From Thioalkalivibrio denitrificans (GTDB lineage: Bacteria > Pseudomonadota > Gammaproteobacteria > Ectothiorhodospirales > Ectothiorhodospiraceae): DNA of 51,230 nt. How positions within the stretch are numbered: position 1 is the stretch's first letter; every line of letters starts with the position of its first letter. This document shows positions 8,661 to 16,235 of this stretch, piece by piece. The notes under the pieces were generated by a model, which made no database searches, was not told the origin of the DNA, and saw only the letters and a program-made list of their open reading frames with translations. The stretch spans positions 1-51,230 of the forward strand of contig NZ_MVBK01000042.1 in NCBI RefSeq assembly GCF_002000365.1. The letters are read 5' to 3'. The translations under genes were made by a program, and so were the position numbers.

Positions 8661-9096
8661 TACCAATATCCTCGTATATGCCCGGGACGCGAGCGCACCC
8701 GAAAAGCAGCGTCGGGCGGCCCGCTGGATCGAAGTGTTGTGGAACCGGGGATTGGGTCGGCTGAGTTACCAGGTTCTGCAGGAGTACTATCAGGTAGTGA
8801 CCCGCCGCCTTTCGCCCGGCATGGATCCCGAGCTGGCGCGTGCCGACATTCGCGACCTGATCACCTGGCGGCCCGTGCAGACGGATGATGCCGTCCTGGA
8901 GGCGGCCTGGTCCGTGGAGTCCCGTTACCGGCTCTCATGGTGGGACTCATTGATCGTGGGTGCCGCCGAGCGCGCGGGTTGCCGCTTCCTGCTGACCGAA
9001 GATCTCCAGCACGGCCAGATGCTGAGTGGCATTCTGGTACTGAACCCCTTTGAGACGGACGTGCCTGAACCCGCGGAAACGACTCCGCCTTCTTGA
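8638..9096 (+). CDS. VapC-type PIN-domain toxin
   Basis: 152 residues. YFVDTNILVYARD holds the first PIN aspartate (Asp8), VLQEYYQVVTRR the conserved Glu, and WWDSLIVGAAERAGCRFLLTEDLQHG the later acidic residues that bind Mg2+. VapC proteins cut RNA, often initiator tRNA or 23S rRNA. It starts inside the end of the RHH antitoxin, so expression is coupled. All catalytic acids appear present, so it should be active. Bases 8690-8712 of this gene recur exactly at 9927-9949, next to a REP hairpin further downstream. The target RNA cannot be predicted. Confidence 0.86.
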   Translation: MTDLYFVDTNILVYARDASAPEKQRRAARWIEVLWNRGLGRLSYQVLQEYYQVVTRRLSPGMDPELARADIRDLITWRPVQTDDAVLEAAWSVESRYRLSWWDSLIVGAAERAGCRFLLTEDLQHGQMLSGILVLNPFETDVPEPAETTPPS

Positions 9097-9108
9097 GTCC
9101 GACCCTGA

Positions 9109-9164
9109 AAATCAAGGGGTCAGAGTTGTTGAAATTGATTTCAACAACTCTGACCCCTTGATTT
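9109..9164. repeat. RAYT-linked REP hairpin, copy B (27-bp perfect arms)
   Basis: The longest copy: arms 9109-9135 and 9138-9164 are perfectly complementary over 27 bp, with only two bases between them. The core is GGGGTCAGAGTTGTTGAA, extended outward by AAATCAA. It separates the two toxin-antitoxin modules, beginning 13 bases after the first vapC stop. Confidence 0.95.
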
Positions 9165-9182
9165 CCTGTGACGTTAAAGAAT

Positions 9183-9203
9183 AGACTAAGTCTTATGACT
9201 AAG
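9183..9203 (+). promoter_or_regulatory. Probable operator of the Phd-VapC module
   Basis: The palindrome AGACTAAGTCT (9183-9193) is followed by a direct repeat of GACTAAG (9184-9190 and 9197-9203). This pattern, 18 bases before the antitoxin ATG, is what a Phd/AbrB-type autorepressor would bind. No clear -35/-10 pair was seen, so the exact promoter is left open. Confidence 0.45.
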
Positions 9204-9220
9204 GCATTCTGAGAGCGCTC

Positions 9221-9451
9221 ATGAGCACCACGGTCAACGTACACGAAGCGAAAACGCATCTGTCGCGGCTCTTGAAACGGGCGCATGACGGCGAGGAAAT
9301 CATCCTGGCCAAAGCCGGCCGGCCCTACGCACGCCTGGTTCCCTTGGAGTCCACCCCGTCAAAGCGCCAGCCCGGACGCATCAAGGGCCGGGTCGAGGAG
9401 GCTTTCTTCGATCCCCTGCCAGAAGATGAACTCGCCGCTTGGGAAAAGTAG
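9221..9451 (+). CDS. Phd/YefM-family antitoxin
   Basis: 76 residues. VNVHEAKTHLSRLLKRAHDGEEIILAKAGRPYARLVPL (residues about 6-43) is the Phd/YefM N-terminal DNA-binding and dimerisation domain. The rest (KGRVEEAFFDPLPEDELAAWEK) is the acidic antitoxin tail that fills the toxin active site. A start at ATG 9221 gives the standard MSTTVNVHEAKTHLS N terminus. It overlaps the toxin gene by one base (TAGTG). Confidence 0.88.
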   Translation: MSTTVNVHEAKTHLSRLLKRAHDGEEIILAKAGRPYARLVPLESTPSKRQPGRIKGRVEEAFFDPLPEDELAAWEK

Positions 9452-9837
9452 TGCGAATCCTGCTCGACACCCATGCCCTGCTGTGGTGGCTCACAAATGA
9501 CTCGCGATTGTCCGCGAACGCACGCGCAGCGATTGGGGGTCTGGAGAACGCCGTGCTTGTGAGCGCCGCCAGCGCATGGGAGATTGCCACCAAGCATCGC
9601 TTGGGAAAACTGGAGATTGGCGGCGAGGTGCTCCAGCGTTTTGATGAACTGATCACTGCGGACGGCTTTACGCATCTGGCGGTGAACTACCGGCAAGCCA
9701 TCCACGCCGGGGCTTATCCGGTCAACCACCGCGACCCGTTCGACCGGATACTGGCCGCCCAGGCAGAATTGGAACAGGTGCCCCTGGTGACGGCCGATCC
9801 GGCATTTCGCGATTTTTCGATTCGGTGCCTCTGGTAA
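9451..9837 (+). CDS. VapC-type PIN-domain toxin (second module)
   Basis: About 128 residues from the GTG at 9451, which overlaps the antitoxin stop. A TTG at 9439 in the same frame is the alternative. RILLDTHALLWWL holds the first PIN aspartate, and SAASAWEIATKHRLGKL is the signature of the VapC subfamily paired with Phd antitoxins. The later acidic sites are NHRDPFDRILAAQAE and VTADPAFRDF. It probably cleaves RNA when the antitoxin is degraded. The catalytic residues look intact. A REP hairpin follows 35 bases after the stop. Confidence 0.86.
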   Translation: MRILLDTHALLWWLTNDSRLSANARAAIGGLENAVLVSAASAWEIATKHRLGKLEIGGEVLQRFDELITADGFTHLAVNYRQAIHAGAYPVNHRDPFDRILAAQAELEQVPLVTADPAFRDFSIRCLW

Positions 9838-9872
9838 CAGACTGACCCGCTGGCCCGCCTCATCAAGGGGTC

Positions 9873-9924
9873 ATCAAGGGGTCAGAGTTGTTGAAGTTGG
9901 TTTCAACAACTCTGACCCCTTGAT
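9873..9924. repeat. RAYT-linked REP hairpin, copy C
   Basis: Perfect 23-bp arms (9873-9895 and 9902-9924) around the loop GTTGGT. The left flank carries an extra CATCAAGGGGT (9861-9871), a partial doubling of the arm end. It ends the accessory patch before ispH. Confidence 0.93.
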
Positions 9925-9926
9925 TT

Positions 9927-9949
9927 CGAGCGCACCCGAAAAGCAGCGT
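9927..9949 (+). repeat. 23-bp exact copy of a piece of the upstream vapC
   Basis: Bases 9927-9949 are identical to 8690-8712 inside the first vapC (CGAGCGCACCCGAAAAGCAG plus CGT). The match stops on the left at the REP hairpin. It is probably debris from a duplication or transposition event using the REP. Confidence 0.85.
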
Positions 9950-9976
9950 TATGCGGCCGGGGCTTGTCAAAGCCCC

Positions 9977-10909
9977 TCAGCGCAGCGCCTTCGGCAGCGA
10001 GAACGTAATCGTTTCCCGTTTGCCGCCGTGTTCCGTCACGGCATCCACGCCCGCTTTCTCAAGGTGCTCGATGACCTGCTGAACCAGCAGTTCAGGCGCC
10101 GAGGCGCCGGCGGAGAGGCCCACCTTGCGCTTTCCGGCCAGCCAGCGGTTATCGATCTGGTCCGCGTCGTCGATCAGATACGCCTCCACGCCGAACTTTT
10201 CCGCGATCTCCCGCAGCCGGTTGGAATTGGAACTGTTGGGTGAGCCCACCACGAGAAACAGATCGCATTCCAAGGCCAGCGTCTTCACGGCGTCCTGCCG
10301 GTTCTGGGTGGCGTAGCAGATGTCGTCGCGGCGCTGGCCCTGAATGTTCGGGAACCGGCGTTTCAGCGCCTCGAAGATACCCCTTGTATCGTCCACGGAC
10401 AGCGTGGTCTGGGTGACACAGCCCAGTGCATCGGGGTTTCGCACCTGGATGCGCTCGGCGTCCTCCACCGTCTCCACCAGGTAGATCTCGCCGCCGTGGC
10501 TGCGGTCGTACTGACCCAGGGTCCCGTCCACCTCGGGATGGCCCGCATGCCCGATCAGGATCACTTCCTCGCCCCGGCGCGCGTGACGGGCCACTTCCAG
10601 GTGGACCTTGGTCACTAGCGGGCAGGTGGCGTCGAACACCCTGAGCCCCCGGCGTTCCGCTTCCTGCACCACGCTGCGGGCCACCCCATGGGCACTGAAG
10701 ATCACCGTGGCGCCGTCCGGCACCTCGTCCAGCTCCTCCACGAAGACCGCACCCTTGGCGCGCAGGTCGTCCACCACGTAGCGGTTGTGCACCACCTCAT
10801 GTCGCACGTAGATGGGGCTTCCGAACAACGCGAGCGCCCGCTCGACGATGTCGATGGCGCGGTCCACGCCGGCGCAGAAGCCGCGTGGATTGGCGAGAAT
10901 GACTTGCAT
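9977..10909 (-). CDS. ispH: 4-hydroxy-3-methylbut-2-enyl diphosphate reductase
   Basis: 310 residues, full length. IspH (LytB) makes IPP and DMAPP in the last step of the MEP pathway using a 4Fe-4S cluster. The three cluster cysteines are visible in [12 protein letters not shown] (Cys12), [11 protein letters not shown] (about 96) and [10 protein letters not shown] (about 197). The catalytic Glu lies in the [10 protein letters not shown] region and the substrate-binding SPNSSNSNR and SAGASAPE motifs are also present. It is last in the conserved minus-strand run ribF-ileS-lspA-fkpB-ispH. A REP hairpin separates it from fkpB. Confidence 0.97.
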   Translation of the reverse strand: MQVILANPRGFCAGVDRAIDIVERALALFGSPIYVRHEVVHNRYVVDDLRAKGAVFVEELDEVPDGATVIFSAHGVARSVVQEAERRGLRVFDATCPLVTKVHLEVARHARRGEEVILIGHAGHPEVDGTLGQYDRSHGGEIYLVETVEDAERIQVRNPDALGCVTQTTLSVDDTRGIFEALKRRFPNIQGQRRDDICYATQNRQDAVKTLALECDLFLVVGSPNSSNSNRLREIAEKFGVEAYLIDDADQIDNRWLAGKRKVGLSAGASAPELLVQQVIEHLEKAGVDAVTEHGGKRETITFSLPKALR

Positions 10910-10979
10910 GAATACGACCGTGAGGTGTAAGGCGAGGGGCTATTGTCCCATTAACCGGGTCGGGAATGAACCTCCGCCC

Positions 10980-11047
10980 GTAGGAGCCCGGCCCTCCGGG
11001 CGAATGGTTGTTTGTTGAATGATTCGCCCGGAGGGCCGGGCTCCTAC
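10980..11047. repeat. GTAG-type REP pair (BIME) between fkpB and ispH
   Basis: GTAGGAGCCCGGCCCTCCGG at the left end is mirrored at the right (CCGGAGGGCCGGGCTCCTAC), with arms of about 26 bp around TGGTTGTTTGTTGA. Each arm begins with the GTAG tetranucleotide known from REP elements. The right-hand CTAC supplies the TAG stop of fkpB (11044-11046). Confidence 0.9.
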
Positions 11048-11481
11048 GGGGCCTTTCCCGTCCCCACGTCCAGGATCTCCACCGAGTAGGTGATCTCGTG
11101 GCCGGCGAGGGGGTGGTTGAAATCCACTGTGACGGTGTCCTCGGAGACTTCCTTCACGGTGCCGGGCAGTTCGTCGCCGCCCGGTGTGACAAAACTGACG
11201 ATCAGTCCGGGTTTCAGGTCCATCTCCGGCGGGAAATCGCCCCGCGGGACATCGTGGATCGCGGCAGGACTGTGGTAGCCGAAGGCCTTGTCGGGGGGCA
11301 GCTTGACGGTCTGTTTGTCGCCCGGCCGAAGGCCGATCAAAGCCAGTTCGAGCCCCTCTTCCAGGTCGCCGGCGCCCATGACGAACTCGAAGGGCTCCTC
11401 ACCCACGGAGGTGTCTGCCACCATGCCGTCCTCCAGGGCGATGGTGTAGTGCATGCGCACCTTGCTCCCATATGCGATCAC
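11044..11481 (-). CDS. fkpB: FKBP-type peptidyl-prolyl cis-trans isomerase FkpB (SlpA)
   Basis: 145 residues. It is a small FKBP with the SlpA/FkpB insert: VRMHYTIALEDGMVADTS, FEFVMGAGDLEEGLELAL, VKLPPDKAFGYH and VDFNHPLAGHEITYSVEIL. It catalyses proline isomerisation in the cytoplasm and chaperones folding. It overlaps lspA by four bases and sits between lspA and ispH as in other gammaproteobacteria. Its last codons run into a GTAG REP element, whose TAG is the stop codon, so the native C terminus may have been trimmed or replaced by the repeat. Confidence 0.95.
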   Translation of the reverse strand: MIAYGSKVRMHYTIALEDGMVADTSVGEEPFEFVMGAGDLEEGLELALIGLRPGDKQTVKLPPDKAFGYHSPAAIHDVPRGDFPPEMDLKPGLIVSFVTPGGDELPGTVKEVSEDTVTVDFNHPLAGHEITYSVEILDVGTGKAP

Positions 11482-11969
11482 GGCCGGTTCTCCTTGCCTG
11501 CGTCGGGTTCATTGCGGGCGAAGAACAGACTGTAACCCACCAGAATGATCGCGCCAACGGTGATGGCTGCGTCGGCCACGTTGAAGGCCGGCCAATGGCG
11601 CCCCGCGTAGTGAAAGTCGAGGAAATCGATCACATGGCCGTGCCACAGGCGATCGATGACGTTGCCGATGGCGCCGCCGAGAATCAACGTCAGACTCGCC
11701 GCGGTCCATCGCTCGGAACGATGCAGGGTTCGCAACCACCAGATGATGAACACACTGGCCCCCACGGCCACGGCCACGAAGAACCAGCGCTGCCACCCGG
11801 AGGCGTCACCCAGAAAGCTGAACGCGGCGCCCGGGTTGTAGACCAGCGTGAAGTTGAAAAACGGCGTGATCTCCACGGGCGCGTAGAGAACCAGCGCGCG
11901 CTCGGCGATGTACTTGGTGATCTGGTCCAGCACGATCACCGCGGCGGAAAGCCATAACCATTTCAGCAT
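11478..11969 (-). CDS. lspA: Lipoprotein signal peptidase (signal peptidase II)
   Basis: 163 residues from the ATG at 11969. An in-frame extension upstream translates the ACAGGAT repeat and is discarded. Four membrane segments are visible. The catalytic aspartates lie in GAIGNVIDRLWHGHVIDF and FNVADAAITVG, and VYNPGAAFSFL is a conserved family motif. It cleaves the signal of diacylglyceryl-modified prolipoproteins in the inner membrane. It overlaps fkpB by four bases (coupled translation). A roughly 215-bp nested inverted repeat separates it from ileS. Confidence 0.96.
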   Translation of the reverse strand: MLKWLWLSAAVIVLDQITKYIAERALVLYAPVEITPFFNFTLVYNPGAAFSFLGDASGWQRWFFVAVAVGASVFIIWWLRTLHRSERWTAASLTLILGGAIGNVIDRLWHGHVIDFLDFHYAGRHWPAFNVADAAITVGAIILVGYSLFFARNEPDAGKENRP

Positions 11970-11985
11970 GGGGTACTCGAGATAA

Positions 11986-12200
11986 GGATGGACAGGATGG
12001 ACAGGATGAACAGGATTTTTCGGGATTGACAGGATGAAGACCAAAGAGAAAAAAGATCAGACAGGACTAACATGATCTACAGGATTATTCCTTAAAGGCC
12101 TTTTAATCCTGTAAATCATGTTAATCCTGTCCAGGGTTTTGCCTTTCGCCCCAGTCTTTATCCTGTCAATCCAGAAAAAATCCTGTCCATCCTGTCCATT
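11986..12200. repeat. ACAGGAT nested-hairpin element, copy 1
   Basis: About 215 bp between ileS and lspA. The outer arms are built from GGATGGACAGGATGGACAGG and its complement near 12180-12200, with an inner pair around 12060-12135 (ACATGATCTACAGGAT versus ATCCTGTAAATCATGT). It has no plausible ORF. Two related copies lie at 43667 and 44292. Confidence 0.9.
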
Positions 12201-12208
12201 AATCCTTC

Positions 12209-15022
12209 TCAGGCAAAGCGCCGCTGCTCGCCGGCGCCCGCCACGTTCTCCACGCAGCGCCCGCACAGTTCCGGGTGCTCCACGTTCGCGCCGATATCCT
12301 CCCGATGATGCCAGCAGCGCGGGCACTTGGGGTGTTCGCTGCGGGTGATGCGGGTGTAGAGCTTCGTGCCGTCCTCGAGCGGGGTTTCCACCGCGTCCGC
12401 CGGGCGTGCGTCCAGCGGGTGAACACGGGCGTAGGACGTGATCAGCACGAAGCGCAGTTCCTCGCCCAGGCGCGCGAGCGTGTCGGCCAGCGTGGATTCG
12501 CAGTACAGGTCCACCTCGGCGTCGAGCGAGCTGGCCTTTGCGGCGCGCAGCTTTTCCATCTCCCGGTTGACCGCCTGGCGAACCGACAGGAGCGTCGTCC
12601 AGAAGGCGTCGTTCATGGGTTCGTCCGGGTCCAGCGCGAACAGCCCGTCGTACCAGGTGCCGAACAGCACCGATTCGCCGCGTTCGCCCGGGATCTCCTG
12701 CCAGATCTCCTCCGTGGTGAACGCGAGGATGGGCGCGAGCCAGCGCACCATCGCCTCGATCACGTGGTACATGGCGGTTTGCGCGGAGCGCCGCGCGATG
12801 CTGTCCGGGCGGGTGGTGTACTGGCGGTCCTTGATGACGTCCAGGTAGAAGCTGCCCATCTCGACGGAGCAGAAGTTGTGCACCCGTTGGTAGATCTGGT
12901 GGAACTGGTATTTCTCATAGGCGGCCGTGACACGCTCCTGCACCTTGAGCGCCTGATCCACGGCCCAGCGGTCCAGCGGCAGCATCTGTTCGGGTGACAG
13001 CATGTCGCGCGCCGGATCGAAGCCCGACAGGTTGGCCAGCAGGAAGCGGGCGGTGTTGCGCATGCGCCGGTAGGCGTCCGCGGTGCGCTTGAGGATCTCG
13101 TCGGACACGGCCATCTCGGCGCTGTAGTCCGTGGCGGCGACCCAGAGGCGAAGGATGTCCGCCCCCAGGCTGTCGGCCACCTTCTGGGGCGCCACCACGT
13201 TGCCTCGGGACTTGGACATCTTCTGGCCCTGGGCGTCCACGGTGAAGCCATGGGTCAGCACGGCCCGGTAGGGCGCCTCGCCACGCATGGCCACCGCCGT
13301 GAGCAGGGCGGACTGAAACCAGCCGCGATGCTGGTCGGAGCCCTCCAGGTAGAGGTCCGCGGGCAGGCCCAGCTCCTTGCGCACCTCCGTGACCGTGGCG
13401 TGGGTGACGCCCGAGTCGAACCACACGTCCAGGGTGTCGGGCACCTTCTCGTAATCCGATGCCTCGGCGCCCAGCAGGTCGGCGGGCTCCAGCGAGAACC
13501 AGGCCTCGATCCCCGCCTGCTCGATGCGTTTCGCCACCGCCTCGATGAGCGCGGGGGTGTCCGGGTGCAGCCGTCCGGTTTCCCGGTGCACGAACAACGG
13601 AATGGGCACGCCCCAGTTGCGCTGGCGCGAGATGCACCAGTCCGGACGCGAGGACACCATGCCCTCGATACGTGCCCGGCCCCACTGCGGCACCCACTGC
13701 ACCTGTCCGATGGCCGTGAGTGCCGTGTCGCGCAACTCCGCCTGGTCCATGCTGATGAACCACTGGGGCGTGGCGCGGAAGATGATGGGCGTTTTGTGGC
13801 GCCAGCAGTGGGGATAGCTGTGGCGCACCTTCTCGGTGACCACCAGGGTGCCGCGTTCGCGCAGCACCTCGATCACGTGGCCGTTGGCCTGGTGCACGGA
13901 CTCGCCGGCGAAAAACTCCGTTCCGGGCAGGAATCTGCCGTCGGGGCCCACCGGGTTCTCCACCTCGAGGCCGTAGCGGCGGCCCACCACGTAGTCGTCC
14001 TGGCCGTGGCCGGGGGCGGTGTGCACGCAGCCGGTGCCCGCCTCCAGCGTGACGTGTTCGCCCAGGACCACGGGCACCTGGCGGTCCAGGAAGGGGTGAT
14101 GAAGCGTGACGCCTTCCAGCGCGGCGCCGGTGCAGCGCCCGACGATCTGCCAGCCCTCGAAGCCGTAGCGCTGCATGGCGGACTCAACCAGATCAGCCGC
14201 CATCAGCAGGCGTTCGTCGTTCACGCGCACCAGCGCGTAGTCCAGCTCCGGATGCAGCGCGACGGCCCGGTTCGCCGGCAGCGTCCAGGGGGTGGTGGTC
14301 CAGATGACCACGGAGACCGGGCCGTCGCCGTCGTCGTCCAGGGTGCATCGGCGCATGAAGTCCAGTTCGTCCTCCACGCGGAAGCGCACGTCGATGGCGT
14401 GGGAGGTCTTGTCCTCGTATTCCACCTCGGCTTCCGCCAGCGCCGAGCCGCAGTCCACACACCAGTGCACGGGCTTTTCGCCCTTGAGCAGGTGGCCGCG
14501 CTCGATGATGCGCCCGAGCGCGCGCACGGTATCCGCCTCCACCTGGTAGTCCATGGTGAGGTACGGTTTGTCCCAGTCGCCCAGCACGCCCAGGCGCTTG
14601 AAGTCCCGGCGCTGGTTGTCCACCTGCTCTGCCGCGTAAGCACGGCAGGCCTCGCGGAAACGGCGCGCGTCCACCTCGTGGCCCACCTTGCCGATCTTCT
14701 TCTCCACCTGCAGCTCGATGGGCAGGCCGTGGCAGTCCCAGCCCGGAACGTACGGGGCGTCGAAGCCGGCCAGGGTGCGGCTGCGCACGATGATGTCCTT
14801 GAGGATCTTGTTGACCGCGTGGCCGATGTGGATGTCGCCGTTGGCATACGGCGGTCCGTCGGCCAGCACGAAACGCGGCCGTCCGGCGCAGGCCTCGCGC
14901 AGGCGCCGGTACAGCCCGTCCCGCTCCCAGGCCTCGAACATCTCCGGCTCCCGCTTCGCCAGGTTGGCCCGCATGGGGAAGTCGGTGTTCGGCAGGTTGA
15001 GTGTGTCCTTGTAGTCAGTCAC
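12209..15022 (-). CDS. ileS: Isoleucyl-tRNA synthetase
   Basis: 937 residues, standard for bacterial type-1 IleRS. It charges tRNA-Ile. The class I signature HIGH lies at residues 65-68 ([13 protein letters not shown]) and KMSKS at 601-605. The editing (CP1) domain lies between, with [12 protein letters not shown]. The C-terminal zinc knuckle [10 protein letters not shown]...LCGRCVENV is intact near residues 895-925. It sits between ribF and lspA, the usual order. A GC-rich hairpin lies just upstream of its start. Long open frames on the opposite strand are codon-bias shadows. Confidence 0.98.
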   Translation of the reverse strand: MTDYKDTLNLPNTDFPMRANLAKREPEMFEAWERDGLYRRLREACAGRPRFVLADGPPYANGDIHIGHAVNKILKDIIVRSRTLAGFDAPYVPGWDCHGLPIELQVEKKIGKVGHEVDARRFREACRAYAAEQVDNQRRDFKRLGVLGDWDKPYLTMDYQVEADTVRALGRIIERGHLLKGEKPVHWCVDCGSALAEAEVEYEDKTSHAIDVRFRVEDELDFMRRCTLDDDGDGPVSVVIWTTTPWTLPANRAVALHPELDYALVRVNDERLLMAADLVESAMQRYGFEGWQIVGRCTGAALEGVTLHHPFLDRQVPVVLGEHVTLEAGTGCVHTAPGHGQDDYVVGRRYGLEVENPVGPDGRFLPGTEFFAGESVHQANGHVIEVLRERGTLVVTEKVRHSYPHCWRHKTPIIFRATPQWFISMDQAELRDTALTAIGQVQWVPQWGRARIEGMVSSRPDWCISRQRNWGVPIPLFVHRETGRLHPDTPALIEAVAKRIEQAGIEAWFSLEPADLLGAEASDYEKVPDTLDVWFDSGVTHATVTEVRKELGLPADLYLEGSDQHRGWFQSALLTAVAMRGEAPYRAVLTHGFTVDAQGQKMSKSRGNVVAPQKVADSLGADILRLWVAATDYSAEMAVSDEILKRTADAYRRMRNTARFLLANLSGFDPARDMLSPEQMLPLDRWAVDQALKVQERVTAAYEKYQFHQIYQRVHNFCSVEMGSFYLDVIKDRQYTTRPDSIARRSAQTAMYHVIEAMVRWLAPILAFTTEEIWQEIPGERGESVLFGTWYDGLFALDPDEPMNDAFWTTLLSVRQAVNREMEKLRAAKASSLDAEVDLYCESTLADTLARLGEELRFVLITSYARVHPLDARPADAVETPLEDGTKLYTRITRSEHPKCPRCWHHREDIGANVEHPELCGRCVENVAGAGEQRRFA

Positions 15023-15039
15023 GAGGTCGTTTCACCATG

Positions 15040-15089
15040 GGGCGCCCCGTGGGCGCCGAACTTGTGTGGACGGCGCCCGCGGGGCGCCC
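15040..15089. repeat. GC-rich hairpin between ribF and ileS
   Basis: Arms of 19 bp (15040-15058 and 15071-15089, one mismatch) around AACTTGTGTGGA. The ribF TAG stop directly abuts the right arm (AAATAGGGCGCC on the minus strand), like the GTAG REPs elsewhere. It lies 18 bases before the ileS start. Confidence 0.75.
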
Positions 15090-16015
15090 TATTTGCCGAA
15101 ACACTGTTTCGCCTGCGCCGCGTCCCGGGCGATCTGCGCCTTCAGCGCATCCAGGGACTCGAATCGCTGCTCGTCGCGGATACGGTACAGCAGGTCCACG
15201 TGCACGTGCCGCCCGTAAAGGTCCCCGTCGTAATCGAACAGGTGCACCTCGAGCCGGTTCTGGGTGCCCGCCACCGTGGGGCGGTTGCCCACGTTGGCGA
15301 CCCCATGCACGGGCTCCTCGTCGAGCCCGAAGGTCTCCACCGCGTAGACGCCGCGAACCGCCAGCGGCCGGGGCCCCAGCTTCACGTTGGCGGTGGGATA
15401 GCCCAGTTGGCGCCCGCGCTTGTCGCCGTGGGCCACGCGTCCGCTCAGGCGATAGGGGCGGCCCAGCAGGCGCTGGGCGGTGTCCATGTCCCCTTGACCC
15501 AGTGCCTCGCGGATGCGGGTGCTGCTTACCCGCGCCCCGTCGATCGTGAAGCTGTGCATGTGGGCCACCTGGAAACCGAGCCTTCCGCCCAGCTCCTGCA
15601 GTAGGTGGAAGTCCCCGGTGCGCCCCCGGCCGAAGCGGAAATCGTCGCCCACCACCAGATAGCGCACACCGAGACGCTCGACCAGCAGTTCCCGCACGAA
15701 GGCCTCGGCCTCCTGCTCCGCCAGGCGACGGTCGAAGTGCAGGCACAGCAGCCGGTCCACGGAATAGCGGCGCATGGCCAACACCTTGTCACGGAAGCGC
15801 TGCACCCGGGGCGGGGCCTTGGGCCCCATGAAATACTCCCGGGGCAGGGGCTCGAAGCTGATGACCACAGTCGGCAGGCGCAGCTCGGCCCCCTTCTCCG
15901 CCAGCTGACCAAGCACCGCCTGGTGCCCGAGATGCAGCCCGTCGAAGTTGCCGATGGTGGCCACCGCGCCCCGGTGCCTTGGCCGCAGGTTGTGCGCCCC
16001 CCGAATGAGTTCCAT
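15089..16015 (-). CDS. ribF: Bifunctional riboflavin kinase / FAD synthetase
   Basis: 308 residues. The N-terminal nucleotidyltransferase half contains ATIGNFDGLHLGHQAVL (residues about 19-35) and the ISSTRIREALGQGD-like motif (here VSSTRIREALG). The C-terminal flavokinase half contains GRPYRLSGRVAHGDKRGRQLG and PTANV with the catalytic Glu further on. It makes FMN and then FAD from riboflavin. It is transcribed ahead of ileS. The stop TAG touches a GC-rich hairpin. Confidence 0.97.
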   Translation of the reverse strand: MELIRGAHNLRPRHRGAVATIGNFDGLHLGHQAVLGQLAEKGAELRLPTVVISFEPLPREYFMGPKAPPRVQRFRDKVLAMRRYSVDRLLCLHFDRRLAEQEAEAFVRELLVERLGVRYLVVGDDFRFGRGRTGDFHLLQELGGRLGFQVAHMHSFTIDGARVSSTRIREALGQGDMDTAQRLLGRPYRLSGRVAHGDKRGRQLGYPTANVKLGPRPLAVRGVYAVETFGLDEEPVHGVANVGNRPTVAGTQNRLEVHLFDYDGDLYGRHVHVDLLYRIRDEQRFESLDALKAQIARDAAQAKQCFGK

Positions 16016-16090
16016 GCCGGCTCCGGAAAAGCGCCGATTATATCAGCCCTGTGGTGCCGGCGCGTCGGGTGGTGTGGTTCCGGTGCGGCT

Positions 16091-16183
16091 GGGAACGCAG
16101 AGGGCGCGGAGACGCAGAGAACGCGGAGAGAATCATGCTGAAAAAACTCTGCGTCCTCCGCGTCTCTGCGGTCTCTGCGTCCC
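16091..16183. repeat. ACGCAGAG-type inverted-repeat spacer element
   Basis: Imperfect hairpin of about 93 bp built from repeats of ACGCAGAG/ACGCGGAG on the left and CTCTGCGT/CTCCGCGT on the right, around AATCATGCTGAAAAAA. It lies between murJ and ribF and is non-coding. A short relative of this type may exist at the right edge (51155-51180), with different spelling. Confidence 0.75.
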
Positions 16184-16235
16184 AACACCGCAACCGGTCC
16201 CAGCCCCAGGGGTCATGGGCGCAGCGGACAGGGAT

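Noticed and set aside
7425-9924. CRISPR array
   Set aside because: The repeats are palindromic REP hairpins separated by whole genes, not short direct repeats with equal-length spacers, and there are no cas genes.
13250-15604. A 784-codon open frame on the plus strand opposite ileS and ribF
   Set aside because: It mirrors the codon bias of the minus-strand genes (low-complexity His/Val/Arg/Gln composition), has no domain signature, and crosses the ileS/ribF border. It is an antisense shadow.
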